The notes below the pieces were generated by a model that saw nothing but the letters and a program-made list of their open reading frames with translations, had not been told where the DNA came from and did no database searches. The position numbers and the translations under genes were made by a program. From assembly GCF_040675465.1 (NCBI RefSeq), contig NZ_JBFAPA010000012.1, positions 248,001 through 312,000 on the forward strand: a stretch of 64,000 nt of DNA, in the 5' to 3' direction. This document shows positions 17,179-24,637 of this stretch, in pieces; within the stretch, counting starts at the first letter, position 1; every line of letters begins with the position of its first letter. Origin of the DNA: Kibdelosporangium sp040675465 (lineage in GTDB: Bacteria; Actinomycetota; Actinomycetes; Mycobacteriales; Pseudonocardiaceae).

Positions 17179-18357
17179 TCAGACCGTCCGGCGCGGCCGG
17201 GTGATGACCATCAGCGCGACCGCGGCGACGACCATCCCCAGAGTCATCAGATAGGCGTTGCGGTAGCCGAACTTCGCGGCGACACCGAGCAGCGGGCCGG
17301 CCAGCATCGCGCCGACCGTGTTCGTGTTGGCGTACAACGTGGTCGCGTGCCCGGGCCGGTCCGGCGCCAGCAGCTGGAAGTAGCTGATGCCCACACCCAT
17401 CACCGACGCGATGACCGTGGCGTTGAGCAGTTGCGCCGCGGCGATCTGCCACGGGCTTGTCGTCAACGCCATGACGCCGTGGTAGGCCAGCGCCACCACC
17501 AGCCCGGCGAGAACCAGCCGGTGCAGATCGGTCTTCCCGGTCAGGTAGCTGAACCCGATCATGATCGGGATCTCCAGGGCGGCGCACAGGCCGAAGATCA
17601 GGCCCGCGTCCCCGGTCGAGCCGTGCAGGTCGTACGTGACGAACAACGGCAGCGCGGACGTGCCCAGCGAACTGGCCGCCGCCATCAGGCCGAACGCCAC
17701 GAAGCTCAGCGCGACGTTTCCCCGCGGCGGGGCCGCGGCTTCGTCGGACACAGTGGCGGTCTTGTCCGCTTTCCCAACATCTGGGAGGCGGATGACCGAC
17801 AGGCCAACGGCTCCGTAGAGGACCGCGGCGACGCCGAACAACGTGGCGAACCCACCTACTCCGATCAGCGCGGCGCCGATCGGCGGACCGGCCACCCACG
17901 CCAGCGAGATGAGCATGCGCAGGTTGCCGATGATCTGCGGCACCTTCGCCGATCCCGTGCGCTGCAACGACTGCCGGGCGTACGCGAACAGCTGCGGGAA
18001 CAGCGAGGAGGCGACCGGCACGAGGGTGCAGGCGACCAGCAGCAGCGTCCAGTAGTCGCGCACAACGGCGTACAGGACATAACTGCAGGTACCGGCAGCG
18101 GCTCCGGCCAGCAGCAGGGTGCGGCGGATGTCCCGTGAATCGGAAACTCTGGCCAGCACTGTGCTCACGATCACCGTCGCGATCTGTACGACCAGCAGGA
18201 AGGCGCCCAGTTGGACCGGGCCGGCGTGCAGCCCGTCGGTGAGGAACAGCGACAGGAACGGGATCACCAGCGCACCGGCGATACCGACCGAGAGGCTCAG
18301 GGTGGCGAGCGGGATGAGGGGCCGGAGGCGGAGCGGGGCAGGGTTCTCCACAGTCAC
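17179..18357 (-). CDS. MFS transporter, sugar-efflux-like
   Basis: A 392-residue membrane transporter with about 12 helices. The loop ARVSDSRDIRRTLLLAG after TM2/TM3 corresponds to the MFS A motif. The N-terminus (PLATLSLSVGIAGALVIPF) and the TSALPLFVTYDLHG segment resemble SetA/SetB-type sugar efflux transporters. The GTG at 18357 follows an AGGATGATGG stretch; a GTG two codons later is possible. The promoter region is shared with the divergent MmcQ/YjbR gene, about 100 bp away. The substrate is not determinable from sequence. Confidence 0.88.
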   Translation of the reverse strand: MTVENPAPLRLRPLIPLATLSLSVGIAGALVIPFLSLFLTDGLHAGPVQLGAFLLVVQIATVIVSTVLARVSDSRDIRRTLLLAGAAAGTCSYVLYAVVRDYWTLLLVACTLVPVASSLFPQLFAYARQSLQRTGSAKVPQIIGNLRMLISLAWVAGPPIGAALIGVGGFATLFGVAAVLYGAVGLSVIRLPDVGKADKTATVSDEAAAPPRGNVALSFVAFGLMAAASSLGTSALPLFVTYDLHGSTGDAGLIFGLCAALEIPIMIGFSYLTGKTDLHRLVLAGLVVALAYHGVMALTTSPWQIAAAQLLNATVIASVMGVGISYFQLLAPDRPGHATTLYANTNTVGAMLAGPLLGVAAKFGYRNAYLMTLGMVVAAVALMVITRPRRTV

Positions 18358-18460
18358 CCCATCATCCTTCAGCCCTGTGTATCCAGGCACAACGGGATTT
18401 CCGGCCAATATCTACTGTGGACACTGGTGGCGGACGCCGGTTGCGCGCATGATGAACGGC

Positions 18461-18811
18461 ATGGTCACTGGGGATGACGTGCGCGAAATCGCACTGGAGC
18501 TGCCAAGGGCGTACCAGGCGTACGTGCGCGATCGGGCGAAGTTCCGGGTGGGCCGGATCGTCTTCGCGGCCCTGTCGCGGGACGAGACGGTCATGGGCTT
18601 CGGCTATCCGAAGGAGGAACGCGCGGCTCTGGTCGCGGGCGAACCGGCCAAGTTCCACCTGCCGAGGGCCTCTGACATGCGCTACAACTGGGTCTGCGTC
18701 TGGCTTTCGGCCATCGACTCCGACGAACTGCGCGAGCTCGTGGTGGATGCGTGGCGGATGTGTGTTCCCAAGAAGGTCTGGGCGCAGTATCTGGAAGACC
18801 ACCCGATGTGA
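18461..18811 (+). CDS. MmcQ/YjbR-family protein
   Basis: A product of about 116 residues with the family pattern: GDDVREIALELPRAY near the start, KFRVGRIVFAAL, and a C-terminal ELRELVVDAWRMCVPKKVW helix. The fold is CyaY-like and the family is often labelled DNA-binding, but its function is not established. In-frame ATGs at 18449 and 18452 are alternative starts. The stop is 14 bp before the GTG of the AfsR-like regulator, so the two may be co-transcribed. Confidence 0.88.
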   Translation: MVTGDDVREIALELPRAYQAYVRDRAKFRVGRIVFAALSRDETVMGFGYPKEERAALVAGEPAKFHLPRASDMRYNWVCVWLSAIDSDELRELVVDAWRMCVPKKVWAQYLEDHPM

Positions 18812-18825
18812 GGAATAATGATCGT

Positions 18826-21822
18826 GTGCGCGTCCTGATGCTCGGTCCGGTCGAGCTGCGGGCCGGCGGCAAGCCGGTCCCGCTCGGCGGTGCCAAGCCG
18901 AGGACCCTGCTGGCCGCCCTGATGACCAACCCGCGTGCGGTCGTCTCCATCGACCAGCTGATCTCGTCCATCTGGGACGAGACCCCGCCGCGGTCGGCGA
19001 CCGCACTGGTCCATACCTATGTGTCCGCGCTGCGGCGCGCGTTCACCACCGCGGGCAACGGCTCGGTTCTCGTCACCCAGCCACCGGGATACCGGCTGGA
19101 CATCGCGCCGGAGGACAACGACCTCGAGGCGTTCGCCCAGCTGCTGAGCGCGGGCAGGCGGCTGGAGCGCGACGGCGACTACGCCGAAGCGGCCACGCGG
19201 TACGAACAAGCGCTGGAGCTGTGGCGTGGCTCGGCGCTCGGCGGCGTCGACGCGGACTTCGCCCGAAACCGTGCCGTGGCGCTGGAAGAGGACCGGCTGA
19301 CCGTCGAGGAAGGACTCGCGCGCTGCGAACTGGCCCAGCACCGCACCGCCGAAGCCGCCGCCCGCATGGCAAAGGTGACCGCGGCTCACCCGTTGCGTGA
19401 AGAGGCGCGCGGGGTGCTGATGCGCGCACTGTACGAAAGCGGGCGGCAGGCCGACGCTCTGGCGGTCTACCGCGAAGGCCGCAAGCACCTGCTGGACGAG
19501 CTGGGCGTCGAACCCGGCGAGAAGTTGCAGCAGCTGCACAACGACGTCCTCACCGGAACGCTCGACCCGCTCGTCACCGAAACGGCCTACACCACGCCGC
19601 GCCACCTGCCGCCGGACATCGGCGACTTCACCGGCCGCGACGAGCAGCTGGACTTCCTGGTCGGTCTGGCCGAACAGGCGATCGCGAAGCCGCGCACGGC
19701 GACCCCTACCGTCGTGGTGTCCGGGTTCGGCGGGGCCGGGAAGTCCGCGCTGGCCGTGCACACCGCGCACCTGCTGGCCGGCAAGTACGCCGACGGCCAG
19801 CTGTTCGCGGATCTGCGCGGGGCCGATCCCGAGCTCGGCGTGCGGGACGCGTTGCGGCGGTTTCTCAGCGCGCTCGGGGTGTCCGGCGCCGACCTACCGG
19901 ACACTGTGGACGATCGGGTCGAGCTGTACCGGCGGAAAGTGGCCGGGCGCAGCCTGATCGTCGTGCTGGACAACGTCACCGGCGAACACCAGGTCCGGCG
20001 GCTGCTACCGGGATCGCCGCGCTGCCTGGTGATCATCACCAGCCGGTCGCGGCTGACCGGGCTGGAGGGCGCCGAGGTCATCGAGCTGGACTTCCTGCGC
20101 ACGGACGCGTCGGTGACCATGCTGAGCACCATCGTCGGGGCGCCGCGGATCAACGCCGAACCCGAGGCCGCGGCCACCATCGCGCGGCTGTGCGGCGGGA
20201 TCCCGCTGGCCATCCGGGCCGCCGCGGCGAAACTGCGGGCGCGGCCGCACTGGCCGGTGCGGGCGCTGGCCGGCCGGTTGTCCGACGAACGGCGACGGCT
20301 GGACGAGCTGGCCGTGGGCGACCTGGCCATCCGGTCCAGCCTGCAGCTCAACTACGCCGACCTCGGCCCGGACCACCGCACGGCGTTCCACCTGCTGACC
20401 CGGCTGGACCTGCCGGACTTCGGCGCCTGGCTGGCCGCGCCGCTGCTGGACATCACCCCCGGCGCCGCCGAGGACATCGTCGAGCACCTCGTCGACCTGC
20501 GGTTGCTGGAGGTCGTCGGGATCGACTCGCTCGGGCGCGTGCGCTACCGGTTCCACGACCTGATCCAGCTGTTCGGCGCGGAGCAGGGCGCGGACGAGCC
20601 GCTCGGGCCGGCGCTCAACCGCCTGCTGACCACGTGGATGCGCCTGGTCGAGTACGGCGCCCGGCAGCTGCCCCGGGTGACGCTGGGCCTGCGCCCGTCG
20701 GCGTCGCAGGAGAAGATCGACCCGGGACTGCGCTACGAGGTCGAGCAGGATCCGACCGAGTGGCTCAAGTCCGAGACGGCCGCGGTGGTGCGCGCGGTGG
20801 AGCGTTCGCACGAGCTGGGCGTCGACCGGGCGACGATCATGCTGATCGTGTCGCTGCTGGCGTCGCCGTTCGCGGTGCGCAACGAGTTCGACGGCTGGCA
20901 GCGGATCCTGGACGTGGCGTTGAGCGCGGCCCAGACGCGTCAGGAGCTGGCGACCGTGCACGCGAGCCTGGGGCAGCTGCGGTACGAGCAGGACGACTTC
21001 TCCTCGGCCATGGCACATTTCCATCAGGCGTGGGTGCATGCCGAGGCCGCGGAGGACGACCTCACGCAGGGTGTCGCGCGGGTCGGGATGGGGACGGTGC
21101 ACCGCGAGCTGGGCGAGTTCGATCCGGCGATCGCGCACCTGCTGGCGGGCAGCGAGCTCGCCGACCGCGCGGGCGATGCCGGGGTGACCGCCGCGGCGCA
21201 GTACGGCCTCGGTGCCATCAAACGGGATCTGGGGGAATTGGCGTCCGCGGCCCAGTCGTTCGACAAATGTGTCGCGTTGTACCGGGAATTGGGTGACCAA
21301 CGCGGCGAAGGCCTGGCACTGCGCGGGGTGAGCCTGTGCCACCGGGCGGCCGGGGAGTTCGGCAAGGCCGCCGACCAGAGCCGGCAGGCCGAGGTGATCC
21401 TGCGCGAGGCCGGAGACGCGCTCGGGGCGGCGTACGCGCGTCAGTCGCTGGCGAAAGCCCTGCTGCGGCAACGGAAGCCGGTCACGGACCTGCTCGACTC
21501 CTGCCATCAGGTGTTCCTGGCGCACCGGGACCGGTTCGGGCTGGCGCTCGCGGTGCGGACCATGGGCGAGGCGGCGCTGGCGTTCGGCGACCACGCGCGG
21601 GCCCGGGAGCTGCTGACCGAGGCGCTGGAACGGTGGTCCGAACTTGGGCTGCCGCTGTGGGAGGCGCGGACCCTCCGGGACCTCGCGGCGGCCTCGGTGG
21701 CGACCCCGGATGTCGCTGGTGCACACTGGGCGCGTGCTCTGGAGCTGATGACCTCTGTGGGCGGGCGCGAGGCCGCTGAGCTGCGGGAATCCTCGCCAGA
21801 GGGATGGCTAGCGCGTTTATAG
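18826..21822 (+). CDS. AfsR-like transcriptional regulator (SARP-NB-ARC-TPR)
   Basis: A 998-residue global-type regulator. Residues 1-90 are a winged helix (VRVLMLGPVELRAGG, KPRTLLAALM, LISSIWDETPP), about 95-240 a BTAD domain ending LLDELGVEPGEKLQQLH, and then a STAND/NB-ARC ATPase with P-loop GFGGAGKS at about residue 301 and LIVVLDNV as Walker B. The C-terminal 350 residues are TPR-like repeats (LGQLRYEQDDFSSAMAHFHQ and similar). The GTG at 18826 is preceded by AGGA. The architecture matches AfsR, which is controlled by Ser/Thr kinases. No kinase or secondary-metabolite cluster is in view, so targets are unknown. Confidence 0.93.
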   Translation: MRVLMLGPVELRAGGKPVPLGGAKPRTLLAALMTNPRAVVSIDQLISSIWDETPPRSATALVHTYVSALRRAFTTAGNGSVLVTQPPGYRLDIAPEDNDLEAFAQLLSAGRRLERDGDYAEAATRYEQALELWRGSALGGVDADFARNRAVALEEDRLTVEEGLARCELAQHRTAEAAARMAKVTAAHPLREEARGVLMRALYESGRQADALAVYREGRKHLLDELGVEPGEKLQQLHNDVLTGTLDPLVTETAYTTPRHLPPDIGDFTGRDEQLDFLVGLAEQAIAKPRTATPTVVVSGFGGAGKSALAVHTAHLLAGKYADGQLFADLRGADPELGVRDALRRFLSALGVSGADLPDTVDDRVELYRRKVAGRSLIVVLDNVTGEHQVRRLLPGSPRCLVIITSRSRLTGLEGAEVIELDFLRTDASVTMLSTIVGAPRINAEPEAAATIARLCGGIPLAIRAAAAKLRARPHWPVRALAGRLSDERRRLDELAVGDLAIRSSLQLNYADLGPDHRTAFHLLTRLDLPDFGAWLAAPLLDITPGAAEDIVEHLVDLRLLEVVGIDSLGRVRYRFHDLIQLFGAEQGADEPLGPALNRLLTTWMRLVEYGARQLPRVTLGLRPSASQEKIDPGLRYEVEQDPTEWLKSETAAVVRAVERSHELGVDRATIMLIVSLLASPFAVRNEFDGWQRILDVALSAAQTRQELATVHASLGQLRYEQDDFSSAMAHFHQAWVHAEAAEDDLTQGVARVGMGTVHRELGEFDPAIAHLLAGSELADRAGDAGVTAAAQYGLGAIKRDLGELASAAQSFDKCVALYRELGDQRGEGLALRGVSLCHRAAGEFGKAADQSRQAEVILREAGDALGAAYARQSLAKALLRQRKPVTDLLDSCHQVFLAHRDRFGLALAVRTMGEAALAFGDHARARELLTEALERWSELGLPLWEARTLRDLAAASVATPDVAGAHWARALELMTSVGGREAAELRESSPEGWLARL

Positions 21823-21892
21823 GCGATCTATAGGCGCGAGGTCGAAGCTTCTCCATGTCAGAGATCGGAACGACTTGGGGAAGGCAAGGACC

Positions 21893-22354
21893 ATGGCAAC
21901 GAGGGTTAGTGAGTCGCGGATTCTGCTCGGCCCGGACGTCACCCGCGACCAGGTCATGGAGCGGGCGCGCAGCTGGCTCACCGAAGAGGTCCCCTACAGC
22001 CAGACCGAGCTGCACACCAACCAGTACGGGCGCTACCGGGCCGACTGCTCCGGCTACGTGTCCATGGCCTGGGGCCTGCCCGGCCACCCGATGCTGCGCG
22101 ACGGCGGCCTGAACACGTTCGGGCTCGCGGCGGTGAGCTACCCGGTGCACCACAAGGACCTGCTGCCCGGCGACGTGCTGCTGCGCAGCGACGGCACGAA
22201 CATCACCCGGCACGTCGTCATCTTCGACCGGTGGGCCAGCCGCAACTCGTACTGGGGGTTCGAGCAGGCGGGCGACTCCGGTACCACCTACCGCGTCCAG
22301 CTCTACCCGCAGCGGCTGTACATGCCGCGGCGGTACGTGCGGATCATGGGCTGA
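21893..22354 (+). CDS. NlpC/P60-like cysteine peptidase-fold protein, leaderless
   Basis: A 153-residue protein with the papain-like NlpC/P60 pattern. Cys52 is in YRADCSGYVSMAWGL, then DLLPGDVLL, then His107 in RHVVIF. It lacks any signal peptide or cell-wall-binding domain, unlike typical peptidoglycan endopeptidases. The ATG at 21893 has AAGG 8 bp upstream; a TTG at 21875 is in frame. A cytoplasmic amidase, or an effector exported by another route, is possible. A strong hairpin follows immediately. Confidence 0.82.
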   Translation: MATRVSESRILLGPDVTRDQVMERARSWLTEEVPYSQTELHTNQYGRYRADCSGYVSMAWGLPGHPMLRDGGLNTFGLAAVSYPVHHKDLLPGDVLLRSDGTNITRHVVIFDRWASRNSYWGFEQAGDSGTTYRVQLYPQRLYMPRRYVRIMG

Positions 22355-22355
22355 G

Positions 22356-22390
22356 ACCGCGACCCGAGGCTGGGGGTCTCGGGTCGCGGT
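22356..22390. terminator. Strong hairpin, probable bidirectional terminator
   Basis: ACCGCGACCCGAG at 22356-22368 pairs perfectly over 13 bp with 22378-22390 around a 9-nt loop. It sits 2 bp after the NlpC/P60-like gene and before the end of the convergent DUF4360-like gene. There is no T-run, as is common for actinobacterial terminators. Confidence 0.75.
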
Positions 22391-22419
22391 TCACATCGGT
22401 GATCTCAGCAACGACGGTG

Positions 22420-23058
22420 TCAGCAGCGCTTCCACGCGAAGTGGTAGCGGACGACCGGATTGCGGTCGGGGTTGTCCATGGAGATCCAGCTCGTGGCCGA
22501 GGGGTTCGACGAGCCGGCATTGACCCGCAATTCGGTATTGATGTTGAAAAGGCGGTCGTTACCGCAGGGTGCGTACTCGATCGACGCCGGGTCGGTGGTG
22601 TCGACCGACTGCCAGTCGTCCCGCAACGGGCCCTTGAACGGGTGCGTGCGGACTGTCGTGTTCGCACTACCCTGGAAATAGTAGAGGGCTCGCTGGGCGG
22701 CAGTCGCGCCCGATTGCAGATTGATGAAGCCGTGATACTCGGCGCTGGCAATACCGAAGGTGAATCCCTTCGGCGCGAAGACGTCCAGCGCGAGCTGGCA
22801 GTTCTTGCGGGCGTCGGTGGGTTCAGCCCCGCCGCCCGCCTTGGCGATGAACGACCGATGTGACACGGTGAACGAGAGGTTGTCGTCGGCGACGGCGACG
22901 TCCGTTGTCCCGGCGGGACACCCGGAGCCGTTGACGGAGACGATCTCCACGATGGCCCGTTGGATGGGAACCTCGTCCTCACCCACCGCCCGGGGCGCGG
23001 CCGCTTGCGGGACCACCGCGACGGTGGCGAGGGCAAGCGAGAGCAGGGTGCTAATCAT
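22420..23058 (-). CDS. DUF4360-like secreted protein
   Basis: A 212-residue exported protein of unknown function. A short signal peptide (MISTLLSLALATVAVV, cleavage near AAA-PRA) is followed by a compact beta-rich domain. It contains GSGCPAGTTDVAVADDNLS, then NCQLALDVFAPKGFTFGI, the pattern of the DUF4360 family common in actinomycetes and fungi. The ATG at 23058 has AAGGTG upstream. Conserved Cys residues suggest disulphides. It stands alone, convergent with the NlpC/P60-like gene. Confidence 0.82.
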   Translation of the reverse strand: MISTLLSLALATVAVVPQAAAPRAVGEDEVPIQRAIVEIVSVNGSGCPAGTTDVAVADDNLSFTVSHRSFIAKAGGGAEPTDARKNCQLALDVFAPKGFTFGIASAEYHGFINLQSGATAAQRALYYFQGSANTTVRTHPFKGPLRDDWQSVDTTDPASIEYAPCGNDRLFNINTELRVNAGSSNPSATSWISMDNPDRNPVVRYHFAWKRC

Positions 23059-23790
23059 GGGGGGCACCTTTCCGATGCTGATCAATTACGATCGAGGCGC
23101 TACACGCACAGTAGCCCACCCCCAGCCGAAGACATCCGACTGAACGGAGCAAAAAGCGTTTTACAAACCAATTCCCTAAACCAATGATCCGACCATACTG
23201 AGATACCCTCTCGACACATTGCGCGAAATCCCCCATAGCCAACCCCCATCAGTCCCATGGATATCCGCCGAGTTCAAGTAGCGGAACAACTGCACGGTGA
23301 CCGGGAATGGGTGTCGCCCCTGTGGACAACCGCGGTCGCGGCGATCTTGGTCCGCCGATCTTGTCGGTGGCGTGCGGTAGCGTGGATTTCGGGGGCCGGA
23401 GGCAAGGCCGCGGCCCTGCCGGCGGCCGGCAGACGGCCCTTGGCGCGCCTTGACAGGAGCCACGGCGCCCCGGCCCAGGCAGATTCATCGCGGACCTGTG
23501 AATCATCCCCGCACAGACCATCGCCAAGCTTCGGCGACGCTCTAGCCACCTGGTGGAACATCGCAGCGATTGTCGAAACCACGACAGCGACGGCGAGCAC
23601 ATCGTGCGGCCCTGAACCATTGCGGCACCAACTGAGCTGGCACCCACGCCAGACGGCAGGAGCCGCACACGCGGGAACCACAGCAGCGATTGCGAGCCCG
23701 GTGCGAACCGCGGCGACACAGGCGAGTAACTGTCCGGGCACGCAGAAGCCATCACGGCACTGGCGGCCTCAATCGCGGATGCACGGCAAG

Positions 23791-23952
23791 CACATCCCGC
23801 GCCTGACGGGCAGGACCCCCACCCTCACCGACACGACCCCGTACCCGACGGGCAGGAATCCGCGCCTCACCGACACGATCCCGTGCCCGACGGGCAGGAA
23901 ACCCCGCCCTCACCGGCACGATTGCGGTGCCCGGCGGGCAGGACCCCCGCCT
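23791..23952. repeat. Tandem array of 42-43-bp units, each with a TGCCCG-N-CGGGCA palindrome
   Basis: Three near-identical units at 23826-23867, 23868-23910 and 23911-23952 each begin CACCGRCACGA and contain CGACGGGCAGGA or CGGCGGGCAGGA. A shortened copy precedes them (23791-23825) and a degenerate one follows to about 23995. The palindrome TGCCCGNCGGGCA is perfect in units 3 and 4 and has one mismatch in unit 2, so a transcript would form serial small hairpins. There are no unique spacers, so this is not a CRISPR array. Confidence 0.7.
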
Positions 23953-24035
23953 CACCGGCACGATCGCGGCGTCGGGACAGGCACGATTGCCGCGCGGCTG
24001 AGGGTGGTGGGGGCGCATCGCGGTGCTCGCTGACA

Positions 24036-24057
24036 GGGCTGTGGGGTGGGTTGGGGG
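24036..24057 (+). other. G-quadruplex-type G-run cluster
   Basis: Four G-runs of 3, 4, 3 and 5 occur at 24036-38, 24043-46, 24048-50 and 24053-57, with loops of 4, 1 and 2 nt on the plus strand. This fits the canonical intramolecular quadruplex rule. It lies about 95 bp before the start of the two-TM protein gene. Confidence 0.5.
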
Positions 24058-24151
24058 TGGTGAACTTATTGGGGTTGCTGGGGATTCCTTTGTGGCCAAG
24101 TCTTGCCGGAGGGGTGGTCGTGGTGGGGTGCGGGGGCCATTATTCGGGTTT

Positions 24152-24637
24152 GTGAACGATGGTGATGATGCTGAGGCGCGGCGACGGTTGATCGCGCGGA
24201 TCGAGCGGCGGCGGGCGGAGGTCGATGAGTTTCTCGACCACACGCGGCCGCGGTCGGCGCGGTTGGGGGTGGTGAGTGTGGTGAGCAGTGCGTTGGCCGC
24301 GGTTTTCACCGCGGGGCCGGCGGTGGGTGGGGAGGGGTTTGCCGGGGCTGTTAAGGACAGTGTGGGGTTCGCGACGGATTCGGTTGTCTGGCGGTTGTTG
24401 TGTTATCTGGCGTTGGCGGTTTCGGTGGTCGCGGCTGTGTGCACGAACCTGTTGCGGTCGCAGAACCACGCGGGGAAGGTCACGGCGGCTGAAGCGGCCA
24501 ACGCGGAACTGGACAGCCTGCGGACCATGCTGGAGTTCGGCCACATCAATCTCGACCCGGCGCTGCGGATGTACCAGCAGTCCATCGCGAAAGTCGCCTT
24601 CGTCGACGAGAAACTCAACGCGAAAGCCGCAGCGTGA
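24152..24637 (+). CDS. Two-transmembrane protein, SLATT-like layout
   Basis: A product of about 161 residues from a GTG at 24152. A basic helical N-terminus (RLIARIERRRAEVDEFLDH) leads to TM1 (LGVVSVVSSALAAVFTAG), a short loop, TM2 (LLCYLALAVSVVAAVCTNLL), and a C-terminal helix of about 50 residues that contains TMLEFGHINLDPALRMYQQS. Two central helices with a long C-terminal helix recall SLATT-type membrane effectors, but this is only a resemblance. G/C at third positions supports a real gene. The 3' end overlaps the convergent GH38 gene by 23 bp. Confidence 0.75.
   Translation: MNDGDDAEARRRLIARIERRRAEVDEFLDHTRPRSARLGVVSVVSSALAAVFTAGPAVGGEGFAGAVKDSVGFATDSVVWRLLCYLALAVSVVAAVCTNLLRSQNHAGKVTAAEAANAELDSLRTMLEFGHINLDPALRMYQQSIAKVAFVDEKLNAKAAA

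Larger units (their letters stand above)
23059..24151. other. About 1.1 kb without a convincing gene
   Basis: The first 170 bp are AT-richer than the rest and probably hold the promoter of the DUF4360-like gene. Between about 23250 and 24010 several open frames exist on both strands (the longest 258 codons plus, 168 and 155 codons minus). None has a ribosome site, a recognisable domain or the extreme third-position GC of neighbouring genes; their peptides are Arg/Pro/Ala/Thr-rich. The stretch contains a tandem hairpin repeat (23791-23952) and a G-rich tract (24036-24057). It may be a decayed gene or a structured noncoding region. Confidence 0.55.

Noticed and set aside
23791..23952. CRISPR array
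   Set aside because: Units are contiguous repeats without unique spacers, and no cas genes are near.
23249..24033. Overlapping open frames on both strands (258 codons plus; 168 and 155 codons minus)
   Set aside because: No ribosome site, no domain, and weak third-position GC. The hydrophobic stretch in the 155-codon frame was considered, but codon use is too unlike neighbouring genes.
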